Shown: positions 11,950-23,225 of the stretch, one piece after another | Numbering within the stretch: the stretch's first letter is position 1 | Layout of the letters: each line of letters begins with the position of its first letter | DNA from: Sipunculus nudus | Lineage: Eukaryota > Annelida > Sipuncula > Golfingiida > Sipunculidae | Assembly: GCA_026874595.1 (NCBI GenBank) | Contig: CM049316.1 | Location: 35,285,339 to 35,349,338, forward strand | Length of the DNA: 64,000 nt | Reading direction: 5' to 3' | Notes under the pieces: generated by a model | What the model was told of the DNA's origin: nothing | Databases searched by the model: none | What the model saw: only the letters and a program-made list of their open reading frames with translations | Program-made: the position numbers and the translations under genes

Positions 11950-12300
11950 ATAGTGTCGGGGTTATGTTTTTGGCAGCGCATGTTTGTCTGTTTATCTGTT
12001 TGTCTATTAGCACGGTAAACAAAAAGTCCTCAACGGAGCTTGATGAAATTTCCACGATAGCACGACAATGATACCAGGAACAAATGATTAAATATTTGCG
12101 ATCAATGCGTTAATTACTGCGGAATGAGTTCTAGTGTTTTAGGGGTCCATAGCATATTTGTATAAAAATCAATATAATAAACTAGACGACCATAGGTCGA
12201 ACGCTTGCCGGAAATCGGAAGTGAAACACAGACGGACAGACAGAACATTTTGTCGGTTTTCTATCAATGGAATGACTCTCAGGGCCATTGCTGAGAATAT

Positions 12301-13300
12301 GTGGCCAGTAGAATGACATATGAGACAAAAGAACAGGCAAGCAGACAAAGCCGACAACAAAAGACGAACAGACAGACATACTGACTTTGTGAGACAAGAT
12401 TGACACCAGATGACTTAACCTAGTTATGGAGAAGATTCAAAGGAAGAAAATGAGTTATAATTTATGTAATTTAGATTAATAGTTTTGGAGGTATGGCGAA
12501 TTAATGATATACTTGGGAGGTTCGACTGTAGCGCCCTCTAGCGGACATATTCCAAAAACGACAAACGCGTTTCGTATTATTAGAGTATGACATGAGATGT
12601 CCCAGTTTCAAAAGGATTCCGTCAAAGCTGTGGCCTGTAGAATGCTATATGTAAGGCGTAAGAACCAGCAAGCAGGCGACTTTGAGGATAACGGACAAAC
12701 AGATGGACACACTGAGAAAGTGACAGAAGATTGAAACCACATGCCTTAATCAGGTTATGGAGAAGACTCAAAGGAAGAAAATAAGCTATAGTTTATGTAA
12801 CTGAGGCTTTGGGTGTAGAGATATGGCCAATACAATGGTATGCGTGTGAGGGTTGTGTGCAGCGCCCACTAGTGGCCATATCCGGAAAATGAAAAATTTA
12901 TTTCGAGATATTAGTGTAAGACATAAGGTGTAATAGTTTCAAAAGGATTCCATCAAAACTGTGGCCTATAGAATGCTATATGTGAGACGCAAGAGCAAGC
13001 AGGCGAATTTGAGGACAACGATAAACAGACAGACACACTGACAAAGTGACAAAAAATTGTGACCAGATGACTACACCAGGTTATGGAGAAGACTCAGAGG
13101 AAGAAAATAAGCTATAGTTTATGTAATTGAGGCTTATAATTTTGGAGATATGGCCAAAATATATGATGTTGGGGAGGTTCGCATCCAGCGCCCCCTAGCG
13201 GCCCTATCCAAAAAAATGAAAAAAACAAATTTGAAATACGAGGATAAGACTTGAAATATATCAGTTTTAAAAAAAAAACCTGCAAAACTGTGGCCTCCAG
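12301..13300 (+). repeat. ~330 bp tandem array, three units
   Basis: The marker GTGGCC..TAGAATG occurs at 12301, 12630 and 12961, and a diverged GTGGCCTCCAG at 13290, giving spacings of 329, 331 and 329. Each unit contains GACAGACACACTGACAAAGT-like tracts, TTATGGAGAAGACTCAAAGG, and a CTCF-like 19-mer at 12529, 12860 and 13186. Related diverged sequence recurs at about 15230-15420 and 15700-15800. Confidence 0.85.
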
Positions 13301-13642
13301 GGCAAGATTAATGAAATCTCGAAATATCTCGTTTGATGAGCTATCTTACGAGATATTGCCAGACTTTTAATAAAATCATGTAGTATTAAACGACTGCAAC
13401 CTAATGGAAAAAACTAGACCTCTCTAGCATTAAAACTGACAAATTAGTCCATTGATTTTCAAATATGATAATTTTCCCCCGAAAATGTGTTACCATGGAA
13501 ACGGCAAATTTGAGTCAAGTACCCACCAGAAGAAAGGCCATTGGATGACGATTAAAATGAGCTATAGTTCAAGTAGATACGACTAACAGTTACAAAGATA
13601 TGAAGAAAAACCTGTTTTGTATACTTTTGATGACCTCGACCT

Positions 13643-13655
13643 TGACCTTTGACCT
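13643..13655 (-). promoter_or_regulatory. Perfect DR1 nuclear-receptor-like site
   Basis: TGACCTTTGACCT is the exact complement of the DR1 consensus AGGTCAAAGGTCA, which in other animals binds RXR, HNF4 or COUP-type receptors. An extra half-site precedes it. The site is part of a repeat and recurs at 16047-16059; use as an enhancer is unproven. Confidence 0.45.
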
Positions 13656-14092
13656 ATTTGGGCCAAAAACAATAGGGCACCTAGAATTTTGGTTGCCCAT
13701 CATATCTGAAAGTTTCAAGGTGATTGTGGCAAAATTGTGGGCAGGAGAGTGCTAAATGTCAGAAAGAACAACAAGGCCGTTGACAAAATTGACAACAACC
13801 CTGAAACAGACAGACATACTGACAAGGTGACACAAGGCCAACAAAGGTTGATCATACCAGGATATGGGCAATGGAAAGACGAACAAAATGGGGTAAGAAT
13901 GAGGTTGATACGACAATTTTTGACCAAGTTATGAGGAAAATAAGGTTTCGAGGATTTTCGATGGCCTTGACCTTGACCTTTAACCTATTTTAACCAAAAA
14001 CAATAGGGCACCTAGAAATTCTCCATCATCTCTGAAAGTTTCAAGGTGATTGTGGCAAAATTGTGGCCAGGACAGTGCAGACAAACAAACCA

Positions 14093-14131
<39 letters not shown>

Positions 14132-14148
14132 TACGCAACTGACCAACA

Positions 14149-14180
14149 TGCTTGCCGAAATCTTTGAATTCGGCAAGCAA
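14149..14180 (+). repeat. Hairpin at the end of the first DR1/CAGA module
   Basis: The stem TGCTTGCCGAA / TTCGGCAAGCA has a short ATCTTTGA loop and is almost perfect. The same stem with one change recurs at 16206-16236. In Helitron-like elements a hairpin marks the 3' end; here it sits right after the CAGA tract. Confidence 0.75.
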
Positions 14181-15010
14181 CAAACTAGCTGCAAAAGTCG
14201 CCGTGTTATCAGCATTTACGTGAAATCATGTTTTTTTCTCGCTTGACGAGATATAGTACGAGATTTGGCAAGACGAGCAGTTTTATTATGTCAAGACGGC
14301 CAAGCGTTACGAAATGGCGAAAACTAGATCCGTCTAGCTGTAAAAGTCGCCGAGTTATAAGCATTTCCGTGTACTCTCGTGTTTTCTCGTTTGACGAGAT
14401 ATGGTGCAGGATTTGGCCAGTCTTGTAGATTTGTCATATCAAACTCTCTAAATGTTATGAAATGGCGAAAACTACATTTGTCTAGCTGTAAAAGTTGCCG
14501 AGTTATTAGCATTTCTGTGAAATCTCCTTTTTTATCGTTTGACGAGATATGGTGCGAGATTTGGCCAGTCTTGCAGGTTTGTCATGTCAAGCCGTCCAAA
14601 TGTTAATGAATGCCAAAAACTAGACCTGTCTAGCCGTGAAAGTCGCCGACTTATATGCATTTCTGTGAAATCTCGTTTTTCCACATTTGACCAGATGTAG
14701 TGCGAGATTTCGCCAAGTATCGCAGTTTTACTATGTCAAGTTGGCCAAATGTTACCAAATGCCAAAAACTAGACCTGAGTAGCTGTAAAAGTCGGCCTAG
14801 TTATAAACATTTCAATGATATCTCGTTTTTTTCTCGCTTGACGAGATATGGTGCGAGGTTTGGCCTGATTTCTTTACTAGCGTGTCAAGCTGGTCATATG
14901 TTATGAAATGCCGAAAACTAGACCTGTGTAGCTGTAAAAGTCGCCGAGTTATAAGCATTTCCGTGAAATCTCGTTTTTTCTCGTTTGACGATAAACCGAG
15001 CGAAATTTGA
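14181..15010 (+). repeat. 149 bp tandem array, about 5.5 units
   Basis: The marker GTAAAAGTCGCCGAGTTAT occurs near 14191, 14340, 14488, 14636, 14785 and 14934, a period of 148-149. Each unit also has TCTCGTTTGACGAGATATGG, whose TCTCGT..ACGAGA core is a short palindrome, and AAAACTAGACCTGTCTAGC. Units differ by about 10-20%, so the array is not recent. Confidence 0.9.
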
Positions 15011-16046
15011 CGAGACTTGCAATTGAATGACTAAGAACCAAGGGGAAGCAGCCTTATGCAAAAACTAGACCCTTGAAACATAAATATTAACCGAGATAGA
15101 AACCAAAAACTGCATATTTTCAGATCGTCAAGTTTAACCCACAAATTTGGTAACCATGGTAACGGCAGCACAAAGCTACATGTGCGGAGGAATAAGCCAA
15201 TGTTCCTAGTTTAAGATACAACGATAAAAATTGTGCCATGTTTAAAATTATTTTAGATATTGCAGAAAAATGATATGTTACAGTGTTTCAGGTACCACGC
15301 CCCCTGGTGGCTATTTCCAAAAAATGAAAATCTGATTTCGAGATATTTATAAATAACACAAAATATATCAATTTCAAAGCCATTGTTAAAAAAATGCAAC
15401 CTGTAGGTCATATTTAATGAAATTTCGAAGACTCTCGTTTGACGAGAAACGGTGCGAGATTTTGCAAGATTTTTGATTGGATCACCGAGAGCTCACCAAG
15501 GGCTACAAGATGCAAAAAAATTGAACTCTCCAGCATAAAAACTGACAGAGTCGGAAGCTGAAAACTGCATATTTTCAAAATTCAAAAGTTTTACCCCAAA
15601 AATAGAGAAATCTGGCAATAGCGCACTTTGGCACCTATGCGCAAAAATAAGCCCATGGACCCCAGTTGAAGGTGCTGTGATGGAAATGGCCCAATGTTTA
15701 ATAGTTCTGGAGGTATAGCACCAAAACAAATTTTCATGTTTTTTCATCTGCAACGCCCCCTGGCGGCCATTTCCAAAATCTGAAAAAACAATTTCGAGAT
15801 ATTCTTGTGTTACATAAAATATCTCAGAATCAGTACGATTGCTGCAAATTTGAAAAATATCACGAAATTCCATGATTTCTCCCCAAAATTGCGTAACCAT
15901 GGTAACAGCAAATTTAAGTAAGCTACATGTCAAAAGAAAGGCCAGGTGATGACGAAAAAAATGAGCTATTGCAGAAGTGGATAAAACTATTTATGGCGAA
16001 GTTATAGTGCAAAAACCGTTAACCATACCTGTCGTGACCTTGACCT

Positions 16047-16059
16047 TGACCTTTGACCT
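16047..16059 (-). promoter_or_regulatory. Perfect DR1 nuclear-receptor-like site, second copy
   Basis: TGACCTTTGACCT is preceded by two more TGACCT half-sites at 16035 and 16041, giving four half-sites in 25 bases. A degraded copy (TGACCTTTAACCT) lies near 13973. Confidence 0.45.
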
Positions 16060-16249
16060 ATTTTAACCAAAAACAATAGGGCACCTAGAAATTGTTTTTC
16101 ATCATCGCTGTAAGTTTCAAGGTGATTGTGGCAAAATTGTGGCCAGGAGAGTGCAGACAAATAAACAGACAAACAGACAAACAGACATACGCAACTGAGC
16201 AATATGCTTGCCGAAATCTTTGATTCCGGCAAGCAATAAATGAACATCA

Positions 16250-18100
16250 ATTTAAAATTCACTAGTCATTTATATTGTTTAATTTAAAAACAAATCATAA
16301 AAACGTACCATTACAATATAGCTCTAAAATGCTTATATACCTTGCTGAAAACATATTATTCATATTATCATGCTCAAAGGTATCGATATATCTGTTGTTC
16401 CACAGTTTTCACAAAGCTGGTGTGCAAAAACCATTGCAGCCGCAACTCCTAATGTAATAACAATGTTATAACAATAATTATAACAATAGTGCACATAATT
16501 ACAATAGGGGTTATGAAAAACAGCTCATTTGAAACCCCTAATGTAAAAATTATTACGTTTTAACAATAGGTGCCGCGTAAATGGCATGGCTAACTGTCAT
16601 GGGCCGTTTCTGCGGGTTTTCTCGGACAAAAGCAAGACAATTTTAGTAGTATATAGGCAGATCGAAAGGCTGTGTGGCAGAGCACTCCCTGCACGGAAAG
16701 GATGAATAACAGTACCCGAGCTCAGAAGATAAATATTGGCCTTTATTAATGAACAAACGTTAAATTGTTGAACATCACCAGCGAAAGTAAAATTCATTAC
16801 ATGATAAGATTTGCCGAGTTCAGTGATATATTTTTTTTAGATTTATAAAACTTTATTGGCGCATTAAATCTGTTTCAACTTCTCATTTTATATTTAAGAC
16901 AAACCCATTTATCAGATCTAAATGACAATTCACTTAACTGTTCCCTCACTCTATCTTAATTCAGTAAAACAATTGAGGATTTTTGATAAAAAATATAATA
17001 ATCCATGCCGTTAGATGTGTAACTTTTAAGAAATCGAGTAGTCCGGGATTGAGGTTTATTTTTGTGGATAAATAAAATATAATCAATGTTAGATTTCCAG
17101 TTACATTTTTATATGAATTTATATTAATGCCAAAAATGTCTCTGAGACACCGCGCGTGTCCATTTTGTTCCTTATATCCCCCCCCCCGTTTTCAAAATAT
17201 TATCTTGAATTTCATTTGAAAATTTCCGATTTTAACCTCTTGCTTATGATAACATTTCGATAAACTTAAGTGTGATATGTTCAGCAAAACTTTTTTGTAA
17301 TTATCATATTGTCATGTTGTTACATTTTTTTCATCTATGAAAAGATAATAAAGTTAAAGTTTGTGGACAAAATGTGTCTGTGTAACAAGCTAAATGTTTT
17401 GCCTGATAAAAGCCTAATTATTTACAAGAAATCCATACCATTGTCACATCTGCAGACTTCATAATTGAAAAAAAAATCGCCGTTGGATTTACAAAGCGTA
17501 TCAATATGAATATTGGCAGTACCATTCTTTTTCCATAAAGTGTCTTAACGGTTCAGTTGGGTTCTTTATAAATCGGATTTAGCCGTCTTTGCAATGAATC
17601 TGAACGAACAATGTAGATAAAACCCATCGGGTGAATACCCGTAAATATCTATTTCGTAATCATAGAATTTCGTAATCCTGCCTGTTTGTAACCATTAAAT
17701 ATAGAAGGCCACCAGTATTGATAGATCATGAAATACATAATGGATATCATATTGATTGCTGTAGATGATATTGATAAAACATTTTTACATTGATAATCTA
17801 AATGGCACCATTACCGTGTGCCGTCATTCATGTTTGACGGGGGTAAATCTAAAACATATCTGCCTCTCGATATCTTTCAGAGTGCTCTGGTACGATTTAC
17901 TCTGTGAGAGACATCACGGATTCTTAAAATCAGTTATATTGTATATCGAAATATCATAATATACAGATTTTTATATATTCATAAAAAAGTACATCCGAAT
18001 ATATAAGGTTTAATTTTCTTATTACTTTGAAATAACCAATTTGTAATAGTTAATTTCAAATGAGTGTTTCATGGAAACCAGTCTAAAATATCAGAAATGG
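16250..18100. other. No recognisable gene
   Basis: AT-rich sequence with several short open frames (16275-16457, 16597-16797, 17765-17959), none with domain character. Repeated CCTAATGTAATAAC-type words around 16440-16560 suggest a small local duplication. Confidence 0.5.
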
Positions 18101-18120
18101 CTATTTTTTACATAGGTACA

Positions 18121-18173
18121 GGCAAAATAGCCCAGCAGCTATTTTGCCGGTACGGGCAAAATAGCCTAATACA
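18121..18173. repeat. Short palindromic cluster built on GGCAAAATAGC
   Basis: Arms GGCAAAATAGC (18121-18131) and GCTATTTTGCC (18138-18148) form a perfect 11 bp stem with a 6 base loop. A third copy follows at 18155 and a partial inverted one (ATTTTGCCGG) near 18186. The cluster lies about 450 bases upstream of the ZSWIM-like pseudogene. Confidence 0.8.
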
Positions 18174-18600
18174 TAAAAATGTATATTTTGCCGGTATTAT
18201 AGACACACCCACTTTAACTTTTTTTCATACATTTAAAAGCTTACATGGGGCCTCTCATTTAATTAGAGGAGTTGTTTAAGCAAGTGTGAGTTTGTGCTAT
18301 TATGGTCACATCAGAAAAAGGGGTACTGACTTAATTAACTGCGTTGTTTAAGTTTGTTTGTGTCATAGTGGTCACACCTTCAAAGAGGTTCCTGTGGTCA
18401 CAGGATGCAGGAGAAATGCTGTGAAAAACAGCAACAAGTTTGTTTGTGTTTGTTTGTGTCGCAACTTCAAAGCTTTCAAGGGAAGTTTAAAGAGTTATAA
18501 GTGAAAATATGTCTCTCTTACTGTCCTTTGATCTACACTTATATATAGGTTGCAAAATTCCACATGCATTCAGAAGTGTTACTGATGTATTACAGCAAAC

Positions 18601-20690
18601 ATGATAAGCCAAGGAGACTTGTTTCCTTCATGGGAAGAATTTGAAAAACAACTTGTATCTTTTCAAGAGACCCACTTCATAGACCTTTGGCGCCGGGATT
18701 CCAGAACAATTGCAACTGCACAAAAGAGAGCTCCAAAACGTGTCTTCACAGAAATTCACAGAAGTCATCTACAACTGCAAACATGGTGGGAAGGCTTATT
18801 GAAGTAAGTCCCATGGGGCAAGACCAAATCAACATACACAGAAGGTGAACGTCCATTCAGTTTAAAGTTGAAGGACAGTATCTTCAAGTGACAGAATTCA
18901 AAAATGAACATAATCATGATGTCAGTGAATGTCTATACAAACTCATGCCAGCTCAGAGAAGGTTAAATGACACTGAAAGGTCCGAGGTAACAGAGATGCT
19001 AAAAGTCAGGGCAAACAGAAAGATATTACAGCAACATTTTCGAGAGAAAACTGGAAAAAAAACATCTTGCTTAAATATATCCATAATATTGGAACTTCTT
19101 ATAAGCAAACTAGGAGGTCAACCACTCCAGAACTGCAGCAGATCAACTCATACCTGTCAGGCATACCTGGACTTGAAACTGAATTTATCATCAATGAAGA
19201 GGACATACTGCAAGGGCTTTTTCTGCAAGATGAGAACATGAAGAAAGCCTTTAATAAATATCCAGAAGTAATTCTGATTGATTTCACTCACAAAACCGAT
19301 ATCCTTGGGTTCTCCTTTTTTGTGATACTGGTGGTGGATGGTAATGGAGAGAGTCAAGTTGCTTGCACTTTCTTAGTCATTAATGAACAGGCTTCATTGC
19401 TGAAGAAGATAGTTCAGTTGTTCAAACATAGCAACCCCAGATGGACTGATGTTAAAGTCATTATTACTGACAAGGATATGTCAGAACACATGGTCTTCAA
19501 AGAAGAGATATCACAAGCAGAAATGCAGATCTGTCTGTTTCATGTGCTACGTACTTTCCGCCGAGAAATAACAACTGAGAAAATGGGGATCAGTGGTGGA
19601 CAGAAATCAACAGTCTTAGAAATCATACAGAAGATGACTTACGCAGAAAACGAAGAGTCCTACAACCGGAGTGTACAGTAACTTCATGACACCGGCATTG
19701 CCAGTGTTCTCAGGGACTTTCAGACAAATTGGGAGCCTATAAAGAAGGAATGGGTTGAATGCTTCAAGCAACAAGAAATGAACCTGTGTGTTTGCACAAA
19801 CAACAAACTAGAGATCTTCTTCCAGAAATTAAGGTCAGTCAAAACCCCTGAGATGTGTCTCAAAGATTTCTTAGCATCATTCTTTCAACTGCTGACAACT
19901 CTGAGGACGGAACGAGATCATCGAGCTCTGGTGATGTTTCAGAAAGTACCAAGTGTACCATTCATTGAGGGAAGTGTCCAGCACCAGTTCCACCAACTTG
20001 TTACTCCACACGCATTCACAATCATCACAGAGCAGATAAAGCTGGCCACCAAAGTTCACCTGACTGAAGATTCCAGTTGTGTCTTCAAAGCTGCCACAAC
20101 ACAAGGTATGTTAAGCATTACTCCAGATTCATACACGTTCTTTCATCAAGTGTCATGACCTGCCATGTCGTCACACCTTTGCTGTTAGGTCAGCTAAGGA
20201 TATGGATCTGTATTGCCCTGACCTTTGTCATGTGAGATATACACGGGAGTATTACAGGCAAGGACACAGACTGTACCAAAGTACATCTCATCCTACCTCA
20301 CGCCAGGTTTCTGCAATATCAGTTCAACTGACCCCTACACGACGTGTGCTTTCAGAGGTGGAGAAGTTCCGCAAAGCGTCAACAGTCACACAAAATCTAG
20401 CGCAACTAGCTGCAAGTGAAGGAATGCGTGACTTCAACCAGAAACTGGAATTATTGCAGAAATTAGCATCTTTCTGGCAAGCAGGAAAAGATGCGATAGT
20501 GATTGAAGTAATCACCAGTGATGCTCAAACCAACTCAGAGTCAAGCACCCCACCAACCGTCAGAGACCTGAATGTCCAGTCAGAAATACCAGTTGTCAGT
20601 TCAAGTATCCCATCGGCCACTACACTTACAAAAGAAAGCTATGAGGCACTCATTTTTTTAAAGATATTCATAATTCAAAAAAGTATTTGA
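18601..20690 (+). pseudogene. Broken ZSWIM1/3-like (MULE-derived) gene
   Basis: Plus-strand coding region without introns, broken by at least four stops or frameshifts. Order: FPSWEEFEKQL...FIDLWRRDSRTI (18601-18730), the N-terminal FAR1-like region; stop after TWWEGLLK; VTEFKNEHNHDVSECLYKLM (from ~18890), the WRKY/FAR1-type EHNH motif; shift near 19060; INEEDILQGLFLQDENMKKAF, then YPEVILIDFTHKT...FFVILVVDGNGE (first RNase H-like Asp), DVKVIITDKDMSEHMVFKE (second Asp), MQICLFHVLRTFRREI; TAA at 19679; EWVECFKQQE...NNKLEIFFQKL; shift near 20145; CHDLPCRHTFAVRSAKDMDL, the second half of a SWIM zinc motif (CxH after the gap); and a Ser/Thr-rich tail to 20690. This matches zinc-finger SWIM domain proteins 1/3, which derive from MULE transposases. 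It could be a dead retrocopy, a decayed domesticated gene or a dead transposon. Confidence 0.8.
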
Positions 20691-20699
20691 GTGGTCGTG

Positions 20700-21115
20700 T
20701 AATAATTATATATGTGCATGTGTGTATTTAGGGGAAAAATGGAATGTTTGTTGATCGTGAAAGCATAACAGTCACCATGGGGTATATTGAAACCATAAAT
20801 TCAGAATAAAGTTATAAATACACTGCATGTAAGTATACAGAATGGAGATATATTAATGTCATAATTAACTCAGACTGTAAACGCTGATGCTGTATTTTCG
20901 TAATACTACTTACTGTATCTATTTACTTAATAAATGGATCAATTTAATATGTGACTTGATGTTAGAAATGAATAGTACCTCAAAATTAAAAGTTGCTAAT
21001 GTTTAAGCTTTCTGAAAATACCAACACCTTTTGAGTGAGCTGTCTGATCTAGTATACATGTACCCTAATTTTGTATATAAAAAAAAGTTAAGATCACAGT
21101 ACTGATATCGCTAAA
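20700..21115. other. No recognisable gene
   Basis: AT-rich downstream flank of the ZSWIM-like pseudogene. No poly-A tract or target-site duplication that would prove retroposition could be identified by eye. Confidence 0.5.
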
Positions 21116-21117
21116 AT

Positions 21118-21375
21118 GGCTATTGAGTCTGGACGCATTTAATGTTACACTGATTTTAAATTTATCATTTCCGGAAGAGCCAGTTAAGTGCTTGACAGAA
21201 ACTTTCCTCCGCTTTCCTATGAATTCCTATCATTTCCTGCAATTATCTACCATTTATTGCAATTTTGTACGCCTGTCAATATACTTGTATCGCTCGAAAG
21301 TGTAATTAGTCTGGACACATTTAACATTATGCTAAAGTGTTCATTTCTGAAAGAGCGAGCTGTGTGCTTGACAAA
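21118..21375 (+). repeat. Direct duplication, ~185 bp apart
   Basis: GTCTGGACGCATTTAATGTT...GAAGAGCCAGTTAAGTGCTT (21128-21195) recurs as GTCTGGACACATTTAACATT...AAAGAGCGAGCTGTGTGCTT (21309-21370), about 80% identical. Between them lies the first stretch of the TTTCCTA-type minisatellite. Confidence 0.7.
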
Positions 21376-21700
21376 CGTTTTTGTTATGCCATAACAAGTC
21401 ACACTTGGAATCTAAAATTACCCGTTTTGTTTTTACTTGTGCCATCAGAGTTGTAAGGGGCCAGTTTTCAGTCATGTGGACTTTATTTAATTTGTTGTCT
21501 GCTTTGCAGGTTACACCGATTTCTTAGGATTTTCAGCTATATCATACGTTTCCCATGACATCCTACCATATCCTGAAATGTTCTACTGTTTCCTACAATT
21601 TACTTATTTCCCATGATTTCCTTCGACTTCTTACGATTTCCTATAATTGCCTACGAATTCCTACGATTTCCTATGATTTCCTGAAATTCCTTACGTATTC
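21196..21700 (+). repeat. Decamer-like minisatellite TTTCCTANGA
   Basis: Two clusters (21200-21260 and 21545-21700) consist of ~9-11 base units such as TTTCCTACGA, TTTCCTATGA, ATTCCTACGA and TTTCCTGAAA. The second cluster has about fifteen units. Units are diverged, so the array is old or under weak homogenisation. Confidence 0.8.
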
Positions 21701-21719
21701 CGGGGATTTATTATTTATA

Positions 21720-22950
21720 TCCAGATAAATCGCAAGAAATCGCAGCATATAAAATTAGGCTTGCTTAAAATATCTGAAGGCAATAGATGGCTTTTAAAAG
21801 TCATGTTGAAATATTGGGTTTTCAGCCAGAAACAGCTAAAAAGGTATTGAAACTTATATAGATGTCAATGAAGTAATATGGTATAACTGAAACTAATGCT
21901 ATCATCTAGTGGAGACCTTCGGTACTTTGACGATAGGCGGGATATGGGGAATATACGTTATTTATAAATATATTATTGATTTCACTTGAAAAAAAATTTG
22001 GCTTTTGTGTGCGCTCTCCTAGTATAAGCTTGCTTAGAAGTCATCCCTGTGATTGTCCTTTTTATATCGAATAAAATCCCATTAGCTGATGACATTACCT
22101 TAAACCATGCCTTACCGCTGATATATCAAAATTGATGATATTATGTTGTATCCTATGATTAGGTCCATGTATTTATGTTCCTAAAATGTCCATTGACAAA
22201 TTGTCAAAGCTACCGATCCTGAATATCGTTTTGACAGCCAAAGGACTACGTTGATATTTAGATTTGGTTACAAGTAATATTGATCGAGTACTCGTTGTCC
22301 TGTCATGGAGGTAAAAGCTATTCTCGTTGAAGCATAAACCGGGTTGGTTAAAGAAATAAGCGGACCAACTGTAATTAAATTGTTTTCTATCAACTGATCC
22401 CTGCGGTGGGAGTCAGTTAATAAGATTCGACACACATGTTATCCGTACGCCAATACTTCTCTGAATGGTGTTCTGTCAATATGATTTAGAACACACCCAC
22501 CGCTTTGCACAGACGTTCGGTCCAATTGATTACAGTTACAAAACTAGAGAGCACTCAGAGAGCGACCACCTCCCCCAACGACAGTATCCACATCCATGTA
22601 TATTCAATTTTTCCTTAATAAGCATTCTTTCCTGAAACCATGAAAAATCCTAAATATTTAATAAGAATTCTAACATTTATTGAATAAGATTAAAAAAGGT
22701 TTAAAAATTATAATTAAAACAATAAATTTTAATTTTGTTGGTGTCTTGCCACACAACTCTATCACATTGGTACTATGACTTTCACCATGCAATTGGTAAG
22801 ACATAACTCTGTAGAAATATTTATGGGTTGAAAGTCTCAGCTTTGGCTTGGTAGCATAATACTGTAGGCAAACATTTCGGAGTTAAAAATCATATTTCAG
22901 TGAAAAGTCAGTTGAGTTCTGTGTGCGTAACTGACCTTTATACTCTGGAT
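21720..22950. other. No recognisable gene
   Basis: AT-rich, no coding character, no repeat found elsewhere in the window. Confidence 0.5.
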
Positions 22951-22958
22951 CGAGAATG

Positions 22959-23225
22959 TTAGCTGGCAGATATGCTGGCGTGAGTGTTGGCTGGTTTAAT
23001 CTGAACTATCCTTATTACATTCTGGGACTGAGTCTCTCGAATTTTTCTACAATTATTTAAGACATTCACTGGGGCCTTCAGTTTGCATGCATCACTTTGA
23101 ATAGTACCCTGAGGAATTGCTATTGGCTTCACCCTCATCAAGTAATAATCTGCATTCCATTTGTAAAGAAATTTTGATGTTACTGCTAATGTTTCTGTCA
23201 CTTTCTTTCTTTGTTCCTCGCACAA
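22959..23225 (-). CDS. Unrecognised open frame, possible exon or remnant
   Basis: An 88-codon minus-strand frame with balanced composition, unlike the low-complexity frames around it: KKVTETLAVTSKFLYKWNAD, then RVKPIAIPQGTIQ, LKAPVNVLNNCRKI and QNVIRIVQIKPAN. Beyond its TGA stop the DNA shows no further support. It has no signal peptide, membrane segment or motif I recognise. It may be a fragment of a repeat-borne gene; equally it could be chance. Confidence 0.2.
   Translation of the reverse strand: MCEEQRKKVTETLAVTSKFLYKWNADYYLMRVKPIAIPQGTIQSDACKLKAPVNVLNNCRKIRETQSQNVIRIVQIKPANTHASISAS

Larger units (their letters stand above)
12170..16240 (+). mobile_element. Composite repeat with internal tandem arrays and terminal hairpins
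   Basis: The block contains, in order, a ~330 bp tandem array, a unit with a DR1 motif and CAGA tract ending in a hairpin (14149-14180), a 149 bp tandem array, further diverged 330 bp-type sequence, and a second DR1/CAGA/hairpin end (16047-16237). Shared modules include AACAATAGGGCACCTAG, AAGGTGATTGTGGCAAAATT, and a stem TGCTTGCCGAAATC...CGGCAAGCA. Tandem cores followed by a tetranucleotide microsatellite and hairpin match what is known of oyster pearl/CvA-type, Helitron-like non-autonomous elements. No transposase was seen, so the class is inferred. Open frames inside (for example 13980-14246 and 16002-16262) come from the microsatellite and tandem units. Confidence 0.65.

Noticed and set aside
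13980-14246. Overlapping Cys/Val/Leu-rich open frames on both strands.
   Set aside because: They are translations of the CAGA tract and tandem units; the same frames recur at 16002-16262 in the second repeat copy.
21196-21700. Regularly spaced short units suggested a CRISPR-like array.
   Set aside because: There are no unique spacers between units, units are only about 10 bases, and the DNA is animal nuclear.
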